Positions 17,222-26,349 of a DNA stretch of 64,000 bases are shown piece by piece. Location of the stretch: assembly GCF_900110655.1 (NCBI RefSeq), contig NZ_FOEQ01000006.1, positions 124,001-188,000 on the forward strand. The letters are read 5' to 3'. Origin of the DNA: Pseudomonas soli. GTDB lineage: Bacteria > Pseudomonadota > Gammaproteobacteria > Pseudomonadales > Pseudomonadaceae. How positions within the stretch are numbered: the stretch's first letter is position 1; each line of letters opens with the position of its first letter. The notes under the pieces were generated by a model, which saw nothing but the letters and a program-made list of their open reading frames with translations, searched no databases and had not been told where the DNA came from. The position numbers were made by a program, and so were the translations under genes.

Positions 17222-18271
17222 TCAGTCGACCTCGGCCACGGTTGCGATCAGGTCGGAACCACCCAGGCTGTGCAAGGCGGCGATCACTTTCGCCGGCTCC
17301 AGCAGCCGCAGGCAGTTGTAGTGGCCGAAGCGGCAGGTGCGGTCGAAGCATGGGCTGCATTCGATACCGGTGCGCACCACTTCCACCTGGTCGGCCAGCG
17401 GCGGGGTAAAGCCCGGCGAGGTCGAGCCATACACCGCCACCAGCGGACGGTTGAGAGCGGCAGCCACGTGCATCAGCCCGGAGTCATTGGACACCACCGC
17501 GCTGGCGCAGGACATCAGGTCGATGGCCTCGGCCAGCGAGGTCTCGCCGGCCAGGTTGCAGGATTCCTCACGCAGGCCCGGGATCAGTCGGTCGCGGATC
17601 TGCTCACCGACAGGGTGGTCGTTCTTCGAACCGAACAACCACACCTGCCAGCCCTGGCGGATCATCGCCTCGGCCACTTCGGCGTAATGCTCGGCGGGCC
17701 AGCGCTTGGCCTCGCCGAACTCGGCGCCGGGGCACAGGGCGAGCACCGGGCGGTCCAGCTCAAGGCCGAATTTGGCCAGGGCGGCCTCGCGGCTGGCCGC
17801 CTCGATTTGCAGGGCCGGGCGCGGATACGGCTTGGGCAGTTCGCTACCCGGTGCGTAGGCCAGGGCCATGAAGCGCTCGATCATCAGCGGGTAGCGCGCC
17901 TTGTCCAGCTTGCGCACATCGTTGAGCAGCAGGTAGCGCATCTCGCCGCGCCAGCCGGTGCGCTTGGGGATGCCGGCGAAATACGGCACCAGCGCCGACT
18001 TGAGCGAATTGGGCAGCAGGATCGCTTGGTCGTACTGGCCGGCCAGCGACTTGCCGATGCGCCGCCGCGTGGCCAGCTCCAGCGCGCCGTGGCCGAGCGG
18101 AAAGCTCAAGGCCTGGCGCACCTCGGGCATGCGTTCGAGGATCGGCCGGCTCCACTCGGGTGCCAACACGTCGATCACACAGTCGGGGTGCTGCTGTTTG
18201 AGGCTCTGGAACAGGGTCTGCGCCATTACCATGTCGCCGACCCAGCTGGGGCCAATGATCAGTATTCTCAT
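17222..18271 (-). CDS. waaF: LPS heptosyltransferase II WaaF
   Basis: A 349-residue GT9 enzyme. It opens with RILIIGPSWVGDMVMAQTLF and carries LALCPGAEFGEAKRWPAEHY and VVSNDSGLMHVAAALNRPLVAVYGS, the ADP-heptose-binding signatures. It adds the second heptose of the inner core. It is the first gene of a seven-gene leftward operon in which almost every junction is an overlap. The REP-containing gap upstream separates it from glnE. Confidence 0.94.
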   Translation of the reverse strand: MRILIIGPSWVGDMVMAQTLFQSLKQQHPDCVIDVLAPEWSRPILERMPEVRQALSFPLGHGALELATRRRIGKSLAGQYDQAILLPNSLKSALVPYFAGIPKRTGWRGEMRYLLLNDVRKLDKARYPLMIERFMALAYAPGSELPKPYPRPALQIEAASREAALAKFGLELDRPVLALCPGAEFGEAKRWPAEHYAEVAEAMIRQGWQVWLFGSKNDHPVGEQIRDRLIPGLREESCNLAGETSLAEAIDLMSCASAVVSNDSGLMHVAAALNRPLVAVYGSTSPGFTPPLADQVEVVRTGIECSPCFDRTCRFGHYNCLRLLEPAKVIAALHSLGGSDLIATVAEVD

Positions 18272-18382
18272 GCTTTATCCAGAAACATTCGGGGAGGCTG
18301 CAGGCTGCGCTACAACCTGGCCTCCCCTCTTTATATTCAGGCGATGTGGCGGACAGTGTACCACCGAGGGCGCGCTGCGCCC

Positions 18383-18453
18383 TTTTCGCCGGCAAGCCGG
18401 CTTCCACATGGACCGCATTCACCTGTGGGAGCCGGCTTGCCGTGGCGACGAAC
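18383..18453. repeat. REP-like inverted pair upstream of waaF
   Basis: TTCGCCGGCAAGCCGGCTTC and GTGGGAGCCGGCTTGCCGTG form an inverted pair with a short spacer. This is a REP variant with a GCCGGC core, unlike the GCGGGGC core found elsewhere in the window. It occupies the gap between waaF and the glnE terminator. Confidence 0.75.
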
Positions 18454-18460
18454 CGCGACG

Positions 18461-18480
18461 AAAAGGCCGCAAAGCGGCCC
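18461..18480 (-). terminator. intrinsic terminator of glnE
   Basis: On the minus strand, GGCCGC-TTT-GCGGCC is followed by TTTT, nine bases after the glnE stop codon. Compact stem plus T-run, as expected for Rho-independent termination. Confidence 0.7.
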
Positions 18481-18488
18481 CGACAATC

Positions 18489-21422
18489 TCAGCTCAAACC
18501 CAACTGCCCCCAGATCCGCCGCACCTCGCGACGCTCCTCGGCGAACTGCACCGCGTCGATCACCCCGGCCTGCTTCTGCAAGGCCTGGCGGTGCGAGGCC
18601 GAGCGGAACGCCTTGTACAGCTCGCGCAGCAGCACGGCGTCGGCGGCGGGCATCAACCCGGCCTGTTCGAGCTCTTCGAGGATACGGATGTTGTCGGTCC
18701 AGCGCAGTATGGCCGGATGGTCGTGGGACCAGGCCAAAGCGGCGTATTGCACCATAAATTCGATATCCACGATACCGCCGGCATCCTGCTTGATATCGAA
18801 GGGTTGCCCGGCATCGAAGGCATTGCCCGCCGTGCCCGCGGCGGTGGCCTTGGTGCCCAGGTTGTCGCGCATCTTGGCGCGCATCTCGCTCACTTCGGTG
18901 CGCAGCTTGTCCAGGTCACGGGGCTGGCCGAGCACCTTGGCCCGCACGCTCTCGAACGCACTCGCCACCTGTGGACAACCCACCAGCACCCGGGCCCGCA
19001 CCAGGGCCTGGTGCTCCCAGGTCCAGGCCTCGTTCTGTTGGTAGCGCTCGAAGGCGCCCAGCGAGCTCACCAGCAACCCCGAGGCGCCGGACGGGCGCAA
19101 GCGCATGTCCACGTCATAGAGCTGGCCGGAGTTGGTCTGGGTGGTCAGCAGGTGGATGATGCGCTGGCCCAGGCGGGTGTAGAACTGCGCGCTGTCGATC
19201 GGCTTGGCGCCGTCGGTCTCGGCGTTCGGGTCACCGTCGTGGATGAACACCAGGTCCAGGTCCGAGCCGTGACCCAGCTCGAGGCCGCCGACCTTGCCGT
19301 AGCCAACGATGATGAAGCCAGGGTCGCATAGGCTGCCGTCGCTGCGCTTGGGCTGGCCATGGCGTGCTACGGTCTGGCGCCAGGCCAGGGCCAGCACCTG
19401 GTCGAGAATGGCCTCGGCGAGCCAGGTCAGGTAGTCGCTGACCTTCATCAACGGCAGGTTGCCACTGATCTCCGAGGCCGCCACGCGCAGGCTGTGGGCC
19501 AGCTTGAAGTGGCGCAGGGCCTCCATCTGCTGTTCCAGGTCATCCTCGGGGATACGGGTGAGCCGTTCGCGCAGCTCGGCGGCCAGCTCCGGTGCCAGCG
19601 GCGGGCTGAACAGTCGGCCTTCGTTGAGCAACTCGTCGAGCAGCAGGGGGTAGCGCGCCATCTGTTCGGCGATCCATGGGCTGGCCGCGCACAGGGTCAG
19701 CAGACGGCGCAGCGCGCCGGGGTTTTCAGTGAGCAGCACCAGGTAGGCCGAGCGGCGCGCCACCGCCTCGACCAGGGGCAGCACCCGCTCCAGCACCAGG
19801 TCCGGGTTGTCGTGCTCGACCGCCTGGGCCAGCAGCCGCGGGATGAAGGCATCCAGGCGTTCACGACCGATGCGCTGCATCGAACGCAGTGTCGGGCTGA
19901 CCCGCAAGGCATTGAGCCGGCGCAGCGCCTCGGCAGGCTGGTGGAAACCGGCCTCCTGCAACTGGCGCCCGGCGGCTTCTTCATCCTGAGCCTGCTCCCA
20001 CAGGGGCGACCATTCGCCACCGACTACCAGTTCGCCCTCGGCCTCATCCTCATCCGGATCGGCGATCACCTGGCGGAAATGCCAGTCGATCCGCCCACGC
20101 CAGTTCATCAGTTGGGCATGGAAACCATCCCAATCGGCAAAGCCCAGCATATAGGCGATGCGCGCGCGGTCGGTCGGGTCGTCCGGCAGCATCTGGGTCT
20201 GGCGGTCGGCGATGGCCTGGATCGCGTGCTCCGTGTAACGCAGGAACTCGTAGCCGTCGCGCAGCTCGGTGACCACCGCCGGCGGCAGGTAGCCCTGGCC
20301 CTCCAGGGTGGTCAGCACTTTCAGCAATGGCCGCTGCTGCAGGCTCAGGTCGCGCCCGCCATGGATCAGCTGGAATGCCTGGGCGATGAACTCGACCTCG
20401 CGGATGCCACCGGCCCCCAGCTTGATGTTGTCGGCCATGCCCTTGCGCCGCACTTCCTGCTGGATCAGTTGCTTCATGGTGCGCAGCGCCTCGATGGCGG
20501 AGAAGTCCAGGTAGCGCCGATAGACGAATGGCCGCAGCATCTCCTGCAACTGCGCGCCGGCCGCCTGGTCGCCGGCCACTACCCGCGCCTTGATCATGGC
20601 GTAGCGTTCCCAGTCGCGCCCCTGGTCCTGGTAGTACTGCTCCAGGGCATTGAAGCTGAGCACCAGCGCGCCTGCAGAGCCGTAAGGACGCAGGCGCATG
20701 TCGACACGGAACACGAAGCCATCGACGGTGACCGGGTCGAGCGCCTTGATCAGGCGCTGGCCGAGGCGGGTAAAGAACTCCTGGTTGTCCAGCGAGCGCT
20801 TCACGCCTTCGGTTTCACCGCCCTCGGGGAAGGCGAAGATCAGGTCGATGTCCGACGACAGGTTCAACTCCACCGCGCCCAGCTTGCCCATGCCCAGCAC
20901 CACCAGGTGCTGGGGCTGGCCGCTGCGGTTGCCGATGGGTGTGCCGAACTGCTGGCAATGGCGCGGGTACAGCCATTGATAGGCTTCGTCGATGCTGGCA
21001 TCGGCGAGGTCGGACAGGTCGCGGCAGGTCTCGGCCAACGCCGCCTGGCGGGTGACGTCGCGCCAGATGATGCGCAGCTGCTGGCGATTGCGCTCGCGGC
21101 GCAGGTTGCGCGCCAACTCGTCCTCGGATTGCGCGGCCTGGGCGGCGCCCTTGATGCGCGCACGCAATTCGCCTGGTGCGAAGGCACGTGCCATCTCGCC
21201 GCCGGCCAACAGGTCGAACAGCATCGCCGGCTCGCGTTGGGCCTGGGTGAGCACGAATTCGCTGGCCGCCGCCACCTGGTCGAACTGCCGACGCTGATCT
21301 TCTGTCCAGCTGCTTGTCGCCAGGCCAGGGTGCGCAACCAGTGCGTCTGCTAGGAACTGTCGATTACGAACGACCAGTGGTTGGAGAGCGGCAGGCAGAT
21401 CGAGCGGCAAAGGCAGGCGCAT
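18489..21422 (-). CDS. glnE: glutamine synthetase adenylyltransferase/deadenylase GlnE
   Basis: A 977-residue bifunctional enzyme that adenylylates or deadenylylates glutamine synthetase in response to PII. Two nucleotidyltransferase domains are visible: the N-terminal deadenylase (MGKLGAVELNLSSDIDLIF) and the C-terminal adenylylase (GKVGGLELGHGSDLDLVF), both with the G-x-LG...S-D-x-D-L pattern, joined by a helical linker. Length is normal for the family. It is divergent from aceE across a 383-base gap and ends at a clear terminator. Confidence 0.95.
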   Translation of the reverse strand: MRLPLPLDLPAALQPLVVRNRQFLADALVAHPGLATSSWTEDQRRQFDQVAAASEFVLTQAQREPAMLFDLLAGGEMARAFAPGELRARIKGAAQAAQSEDELARNLRRERNRQQLRIIWRDVTRQAALAETCRDLSDLADASIDEAYQWLYPRHCQQFGTPIGNRSGQPQHLVVLGMGKLGAVELNLSSDIDLIFAFPEGGETEGVKRSLDNQEFFTRLGQRLIKALDPVTVDGFVFRVDMRLRPYGSAGALVLSFNALEQYYQDQGRDWERYAMIKARVVAGDQAAGAQLQEMLRPFVYRRYLDFSAIEALRTMKQLIQQEVRRKGMADNIKLGAGGIREVEFIAQAFQLIHGGRDLSLQQRPLLKVLTTLEGQGYLPPAVVTELRDGYEFLRYTEHAIQAIADRQTQMLPDDPTDRARIAYMLGFADWDGFHAQLMNWRGRIDWHFRQVIADPDEDEAEGELVVGGEWSPLWEQAQDEEAAGRQLQEAGFHQPAEALRRLNALRVSPTLRSMQRIGRERLDAFIPRLLAQAVEHDNPDLVLERVLPLVEAVARRSAYLVLLTENPGALRRLLTLCAASPWIAEQMARYPLLLDELLNEGRLFSPPLAPELAAELRERLTRIPEDDLEQQMEALRHFKLAHSLRVAASEISGNLPLMKVSDYLTWLAEAILDQVLALAWRQTVARHGQPKRSDGSLCDPGFIIVGYGKVGGLELGHGSDLDLVFIHDGDPNAETDGAKPIDSAQFYTRLGQRIIHLLTTQTNSGQLYDVDMRLRPSGASGLLVSSLGAFERYQQNEAWTWEHQALVRARVLVGCPQVASAFESVRAKVLGQPRDLDKLRTEVSEMRAKMRDNLGTKATAAGTAGNAFDAGQPFDIKQDAGGIVDIEFMVQYAALAWSHDHPAILRWTDNIRILEELEQAGLMPAADAVLLRELYKAFRSASHRQALQKQAGVIDAVQFAEERREVRRIWGQLGLS

Positions 21423-21629
21423 GGTCTATCCTTGATCGGCGTGAATGAGAGGGGTTGAGGGGGTCAAGCGCAGGCTGGACCACGGTTGGACTGTCGTACA
21501 AAAGTTGGAAATAGCCGAAAAAACCGAAAGATTGGCAAAAAACATCAAGATCCACCCGTTAGCAACACAACGCCAACCAACATGAACGTTTTTCCTCACA
21601 ACCCAGGGTGCGACCAAACGTCGCATTTG

Positions 21630-21644
21630 TGTAGTTTTACTACT
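21630..21644. promoter_or_regulatory. palindromic operator candidate 1 upstream of aceE
   Basis: TGTAGTTTTACTACT is a near-perfect 15-base palindrome (one mismatch) containing TAGTTTTACTA, which fits the TNGTNNNACNA core bound by the FadR branch of GntR regulators (PdhR and relatives). Its centre is 52 bases from that of the second copy, close to five helical turns. Confidence 0.55.
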
Positions 21645-21681
21645 ACGCCCAACGTGCAAAAGCATGAAATGCGAAAGCATT

Positions 21682-21696
21682 TGTAGTAAAACTACA
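21682..21696. promoter_or_regulatory. palindromic operator candidate 2 upstream of aceE
   Basis: TGTAGTAAAACTACA has perfect six-base arms around AAA and the core TAGTAAAACTA, again TNGTNNNACNA. It is the reverse complement of site 1 apart from one base. It lies about 110 bases before the aceE start codon. A GntR/PdhR-like pyruvate-responsive regulator is the simplest reading; a HexR/RpiR-type regulator is an alternative. Confidence 0.6.
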
Positions 21697-21805
21697 CCGC
21701 GCCGGATGACTGTCCGGTAATCCAAGAATTCACGACGTCTGCCCATAAGGCCAGTCGCAAACTCAGGCCATCGATTCTGGTGGCCTTTCCGCCCTGGAGC
21801 AAGCC

Positions 21806-24451
21806 ATGCAAGACCTCGATCCAATCGAAACCCAGGAATGGCTGGATGCCCTGGAGTCGGTCCTCGACAAAGAAGGCGAAGACCGCGCTCATTACCTGAT
21901 GACCCGTATGGGCGAGCTGGCCACCCGCAGTGGCTCGCAGCTGCCGTATGCCATCACCACGCCGTACCGCAACACCATCCCTGTCACCCACGAAGCACGC
22001 ATGCCCGGCGACCTGTTCATGGAACGCCGCATTCGCTCGATGGTGCGTTGGAACGCCCTGGCCATGGTCATGCGTACCAACCTGAAAGACTCGGACCTGG
22101 GCGGACACATCTCCAGCTTCGCCTCCAGCGCCACCTTGTATGACATCGGCTTCAACTACTTCTTCCAGGCCCCGACCGACGAACACGGCGGCGACCTGAT
22201 CTTCTTCCAAGGCCACGCTTCCCCGGGCGTCTACGCCCGCGCCTTCATGGAAGGCCGCATCAACGAAGAACAGATGAACAACTTCCGCCAGGAAGTGGAC
22301 GGCAACGGCCTGTCTTCGTACCCGCACCCATGGCTGATGCCTGACTTCTGGCAGTTCCCGACCGTTTCGATGGGTCTGGGCCCGATCCAGGCCATCTACC
22401 AGGCGCGCTTCATGAAGTACCTGGAAGCCCGTGGCTTCATCCCGGCCGGCAAGCAGAAGGTCTGGTGCTTCATGGGTGACGGCGAGTGCGACGAGCCGGA
22501 ATCCCTGGGCGCGATCGCCCTGGCCGGCCGCGAGAAGCTGGACAACCTGATCTTCGTCATCAACTGCAACCTGCAGCGCCTCGACGGCCCGGTTCGCGGC
22601 AACGGCAAGATCATCCAGGAACTCGAAGGCGTGTTCCGTGGCGGTGGCTGGAACGTCAACAAGGTCGTCTGGGGCCGCTTCTGGGACCCACTGCTGGCCA
22701 AGGACACCAATGGTGCCCTGCAGCGCCGCATGGACGAAGTCATCGACGGCGAGTACCAGAACTACAAGGCCAAGGACGGCGCGTACGTCCGTGAGAACTT
22801 CTTCAACACCCCAGAGCTCAAGGCCATGGTCGAAGACCTGTCCGACGAGGAGATCTGGAAGCTCAACCGTGGCGGCCACGACCCGTACAAGGTCTACGCG
22901 GCATACCACCAGGCTGTGAACCACAAGGAGCAGCCGACCGTCATCCTGGCCAAGACCATCAAGGGTTACGGTACCGGTGCCGGCGAAGCCAAGAACACCG
23001 CGCACAATACCAAGAAGGTCGATGTCGAAAGCCTGCGTCACTTCCGTGACCGCTTCGACATCCCGGTCAAGGATGCGGACCTTGAGAACCTGCCGTTCTT
23101 CAAGCCTGAAGAAGGTTCTGCCGAAGCCAAGTACCTGGCCGAGCGTCGTGCTGCCCTGGGCGGTTTCGTGCCTCAGCGCCGCGCCAAGAGCTTCAGCGTG
23201 CCGACCCCGCCACTGGAAACGCTGAAAGCGATCCTCGACGGTTCGGGCGACCGCGAAATCTCCACCACCATGGCCTTCGTGCGCATCCTGGCGCAGCTGG
23301 TCAAGGACAAGGACATCGGCCAGCGCATCGTCCCGATCATCCCGGACGAAGCCCGTACCTTCGGTATGGAAGGCATGTTCCGCCAGCTGGGCATCTACTC
23401 GTCGGTTGGCCAGCTCTACGAGCCAGTCGATAAAGACCAGGTGATGTTCTACCGCGAAGACAAGAAGGGCCAGATTCTCGAGGAAGGCATCAACGAAGCC
23501 GGCGCCATGTCGTCGTTCATCGCTGCCGGTACCTCGTACAGCTGCCACAACCAGCCGATGCTGCCGTTCTACATCTTCTACTCGATGTTCGGCTTCCAGC
23601 GCATTGGCGACCTGGCGTGGGCCGCAGGCGACAGCCGCACCCGTGGCTTCCTGATCGGCGGTACTGCCGGCCGTACCACCCTCAACGGTGAAGGCCTGCA
23701 GCACGAAGACGGTCACAGCCACATGATGGCGGGCACCATCCCGAACTGCCGCACCTACGATCCGACCTACGGCTACGAGCTGGCGGTGATCATCCAGGAC
23801 GGCATGAAGAAGATGACCGAAGAGCAACAGGACATCTTCTACTACATCACTGTGATGAACGAATCCTACCAGCAGCCAGCCATGCCGGCCGGTGTCGAGG
23901 AAGGCATCATCAAGGGCATGTACCTGCTGGAAGAAGACACCCGCGAAGCCGCGCACCACGTACAGCTGATGGGCTCCGGCACCATCCTGCGCGAAGTCCG
24001 CGAAGCCGCGAAGATCCTGCGTGAAGAGTTCAACGTCGGCGCCGACGTGTGGAGCGTCACCAGCTTCAACGAACTGCGTCGCGACGGCCTGGCCGTGGAA
24101 CGCGCCAACCGCCTCAAGCCTGGCCAGAAGCCTCAGCAGACCTACGTCGAAGAGTGCCTGGCCGGTCGTAAGGGCCCGGTCATCGCCTCCACCGACTACA
24201 TGAAGCTGTTCGCCGAGCAGATTCGCCAGTGGGTGCCGAGCAAAGAGTTCAAAGTCCTGGGTACCGACGGTTACGGTCGCAGCGACAGCCGCAAGAAGCT
24301 GCGTCACTTCTTCGAAGTCGACCGCCACTTCGTGGTGCTGGCTGCCCTGGAAGCCCTGGCTGACCGTGGCGAGATCGAACCCAAGGTTGTGGCTGACGCC
24401 ATCGTCAAGTTCGGCATCGACCCGGACAAGCGCAACCCACTGGACTGCTGA
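21806..24451 (+). CDS. aceE: pyruvate dehydrogenase E1 component
   Basis: An 881-residue homodimeric-type E1 that decarboxylates pyruvate with thiamine diphosphate and reductively acetylates the lipoyl groups of E2. The ThDP/Mg2+ motif GDGECDEPESLGAIALAG runs to INCNLQ, as in E. coli AceE. HASPGVYARAFMEGR and GTAGRTTLNGEGLQHEDGHS are further conserved active-site segments. Length and start (MQDLDPIETQEW, GGAG eight bases before) fit the family. aceF follows after 13 bases. Confidence 0.97.
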   Translation: MQDLDPIETQEWLDALESVLDKEGEDRAHYLMTRMGELATRSGSQLPYAITTPYRNTIPVTHEARMPGDLFMERRIRSMVRWNALAMVMRTNLKDSDLGGHISSFASSATLYDIGFNYFFQAPTDEHGGDLIFFQGHASPGVYARAFMEGRINEEQMNNFRQEVDGNGLSSYPHPWLMPDFWQFPTVSMGLGPIQAIYQARFMKYLEARGFIPAGKQKVWCFMGDGECDEPESLGAIALAGREKLDNLIFVINCNLQRLDGPVRGNGKIIQELEGVFRGGGWNVNKVVWGRFWDPLLAKDTNGALQRRMDEVIDGEYQNYKAKDGAYVRENFFNTPELKAMVEDLSDEEIWKLNRGGHDPYKVYAAYHQAVNHKEQPTVILAKTIKGYGTGAGEAKNTAHNTKKVDVESLRHFRDRFDIPVKDADLENLPFFKPEEGSAEAKYLAERRAALGGFVPQRRAKSFSVPTPPLETLKAILDGSGDREISTTMAFVRILAQLVKDKDIGQRIVPIIPDEARTFGMEGMFRQLGIYSSVGQLYEPVDKDQVMFYREDKKGQILEEGINEAGAMSSFIAAGTSYSCHNQPMLPFYIFYSMFGFQRIGDLAWAAGDSRTRGFLIGGTAGRTTLNGEGLQHEDGHSHMMAGTIPNCRTYDPTYGYELAVIIQDGMKKMTEEQQDIFYYITVMNESYQQPAMPAGVEEGIIKGMYLLEEDTREAAHHVQLMGSGTILREVREAAKILREEFNVGADVWSVTSFNELRRDGLAVERANRLKPGQKPQQTYVEECLAGRKGPVIASTDYMKLFAEQIRQWVPSKEFKVLGTDGYGRSDSRKKLRHFFEVDRHFVVLAALEALADRGEIEPKVVADAIVKFGIDPDKRNPLDC

Positions 24452-24464
24452 GGAGTATTTTTAA

Positions 24465-26096
24465 GTGAGCGAACTCATTCGCGTACCTGACATCGGCAGC
24501 GGTGAAGGTGAAATCATCGAGCTGTTCGTCAAGGTCGGTGACCGTATCGAGGCCGACCAGAGCCTGCTGACCCTGGAGTCCGACAAGGCCTCCATGGAGA
24601 TCCCGGCCCCCAAGGCCGGCGTGGTCAAGGAACTGAAGGTCAAGCTGGGCGACCGCCTGAAAGAAGGCGACGAGCTGCTGGTCCTGGAAGTCGAGGGTGC
24701 CGCTGCCGCGGCACCTGAGGCGCCTGCCGCTGCTGCTCCGGCGCCAGCTGCTGCCCCAGCGCCTGCCGCCGAAGCCGCCCCTGCTCCGGCCGCAGCCCCG
24801 GCTGCCGCCAGCGTGCAGGACATCCACGTGCCGGACATCGGCTCATCGGGCAAGGCCAAGATCATCGAAGTACTGGTCAAGGTCGGCGACACCGTCGAAG
24901 CCGACCAGTCGCTGATCACCCTGGAGTCCGACAAGGCCTCCATGGAGATCCCGTCGCCCGCCGCTGGCGTGATCGAAGCCGTGCTGTGCAAGCTGGAAGA
25001 CGAAGTCGGCACCGGCGACCTGATCTTCAAGATCAAAGCCGCCGGCGCTGCCCCTGCTGCCGCGCCAGCGCCAGCCGCCGCTCCGGCCAAGGCTGAGGCT
25101 GCTCCAGCCGCGGCACCTGCCGCTGCTGCTCCGGCTGCCGCCCCCGCACCGGTCGCCACCGCGCCGGCCGCCGGCAGCAACGCCAAGGTCCATGCTGGCC
25201 CTGCCGTTCGCCAACTGGCCCGTGAATTCGGCGTCGACCTGGGTTCGGTCGCGGCTACCGGTCCGCACGGTCGCATCCTCAAAGAAGACGTGCAGGTCTA
25301 CGTCAAGGCCATGATGCAGAAGGCCAAGGAAGCCCCGGCTGCCGGTGCTACCGGCGGCGCTGGCATCCCGTCGATCCCGGCTGTTGACTTCAGCAAGTTC
25401 GGTGAAGTCGAAGAAGTCGCCCTGACTCGCCTGATGCAGGTCGGTGCCGCCAACCTGCACCGCAGCTGGCTGAACGTACCGCACGTGACCCAGTTCGACT
25501 CCGCCGACATCACCGAGCTGGAAGCTTTCCGCGTTGCGCAGAAGGCCGTGGCCGAGAAGGCTGGCGTCAAGCTGACCGTGCTGCCGCTGCTGCTCAAGGC
25601 CTGCGCCTTCCTGCTCAAGGAACTGCCGGACTTCAACAGCTCGCTGGCGCCAAGCGGCAAGGCGATCATCCGCAAGAAGTACGTGCACATCGGCTTCGCC
25701 GTGGACACCCCGGACGGCCTGCTGGTCCCGGTGATCAAGAACGTCGACCAGAAGAGCCTGCTGCAACTGGCTGCCGAAGCCGCCGCCCTGGCCGAGAAAG
25801 CTCGCACCAAGAAGCTCTCGGCCGACGACATGCAAGGCGCCTGCTTCACCATCTCCAGCCTCGGCCATATTGGCGGTACCGGCTTCACGCCGATCGTCAA
25901 CGCGCCGGAAGTGGCGATCCTGGGTGTCTCCAAGGCAACCATGCAGCCTGTCTGGGACGGCAAGGCCTTCCAGCCCAAGCTGATGCTGCCGCTGTCGCTT
26001 TCCTACGATCACCGAGTGATCAACGGCGCCGCCGCCGCGCGCTTCACCAAGCGCCTGGGCGACGTGCTGGGCGATATCCGCACCATGCTGCTGTAA
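24465..26096 (+). CDS. aceF: pyruvate dehydrogenase E2, dihydrolipoamide acetyltransferase
   Basis: A 543-residue E2 core protein with two lipoyl domains: K41 and K157, each in ESDKASMEIP, are the lipoylated lysines. Ala-Pro-rich flexible linkers follow each. A peripheral subunit-binding domain lies near 240-282 (HAGPAVRQLAREFGVDL), then the catalytic acetyltransferase domain with SYDHRVING (H516). It moves the acetyl group from E1 to CoA and anchors E1 and E3. The start is GTG, preceded by GAGGAG. Two lipoyl domains is fewer than the three of E. coli but usual for Pseudomonas. Confidence 0.96.
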   Translation: MSELIRVPDIGSGEGEIIELFVKVGDRIEADQSLLTLESDKASMEIPAPKAGVVKELKVKLGDRLKEGDELLVLEVEGAAAAAPEAPAAAAPAPAAAPAPAAEAAPAPAAAPAAASVQDIHVPDIGSSGKAKIIEVLVKVGDTVEADQSLITLESDKASMEIPSPAAGVIEAVLCKLEDEVGTGDLIFKIKAAGAAPAAAPAPAAAPAKAEAAPAAAPAAAAPAAAPAPVATAPAAGSNAKVHAGPAVRQLAREFGVDLGSVAATGPHGRILKEDVQVYVKAMMQKAKEAPAAGATGGAGIPSIPAVDFSKFGEVEEVALTRLMQVGAANLHRSWLNVPHVTQFDSADITELEAFRVAQKAVAEKAGVKLTVLPLLLKACAFLLKELPDFNSSLAPSGKAIIRKKYVHIGFAVDTPDGLLVPVIKNVDQKSLLQLAAEAAALAEKARTKKLSADDMQGACFTISSLGHIGGTGFTPIVNAPEVAILGVSKATMQPVWDGKAFQPKLMLPLSLSYDHRVINGAAAARFTKRLGDVLGDIRTMLL

Positions 26097-26105
26097 TCGC
26101 TGCAC

Positions 26106-26136
26106 GCTGCCCCTCAAGCGAGGGGCAGCACCGTTT
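26106..26136 (+). terminator. hairpin after aceF (first)
   Basis: GCTGCCCCTC-AAGC-GAGGGGCAGC is a perfect ten-base stem with a four-base loop, followed by ACCGTTTT. The T-run is short and offset, so it may act with the second hairpin downstream. Confidence 0.6.
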
Positions 26137-26161
26137 TCGAGCTGCCACGCTCGTACCTCAA

Positions 26162-26187
26162 CCCCGCCAATTGGCGGGGCTTTTTTT
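26162..26187 (+). terminator. strong intrinsic terminator of aceEF
   Basis: CCCCGCC-AATT-GGCGGGG followed by C and seven T residues, a textbook Rho-independent terminator. A half-REP remnant (GGGCCCGCTCCCACC) follows it. Confidence 0.9.
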
Positions 26188-26349
26188 ATTGGGCCCGCTC
26201 CCACCAAGGACCTCGCTTCAGATTTCATCCTGTTGGCCGACAACCTGTTCACAGCATCCCGCATGGGCGCTTGCCAGCCCACGGGACATGATGCAACCTT
26301 GCCCGATACGCCGTGCCTCAGGCCGCGCCCCAGTTCAAGCGAGTCTTCG

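Larger units (their letters stand above)
21423..21805. other. glnE-aceE divergent control region
   Basis: No convincing gene lies in these 383 bases. The part near aceE is AT-rich and holds two copies of a TGTAGT-N3-ACTACA palindrome, annotated separately. Between them is AAGCATGAAATGCGAAAGCA, itself built of short GCAT/ATGC inverted repeats. A 66-codon ORF over part of the region has no ribosome site and unconvincing composition. Confidence 0.6.

Noticed and set aside
16211..18757. 848-codon rightward open frame across waaC/waaF
   Set aside because: Antisense to two recognised heptosyltransferases; composition (His, Gln, Arg, Ala-rich) is typical of reverse-frame translation.
21486..21686. 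66-codon ORF in the glnE-aceE gap
   Set aside because: No ribosome site and it covers the regulatory palindromes; likely chance.
26188..26207. Possible REP after the aceEF terminator
   Set aside because: Only half of the element remains (GGGCCCGCTCCCACC) with no palindrome, so it is not listed as a repeat.
26233..26349. Longer start for the GGDEF/EAL gene
   Set aside because: The 39 extra residues are Pro/Ser/Cys-rich without domain character and begin close to the aceF terminator and REP remnant; ATG 26350 is more plausible.
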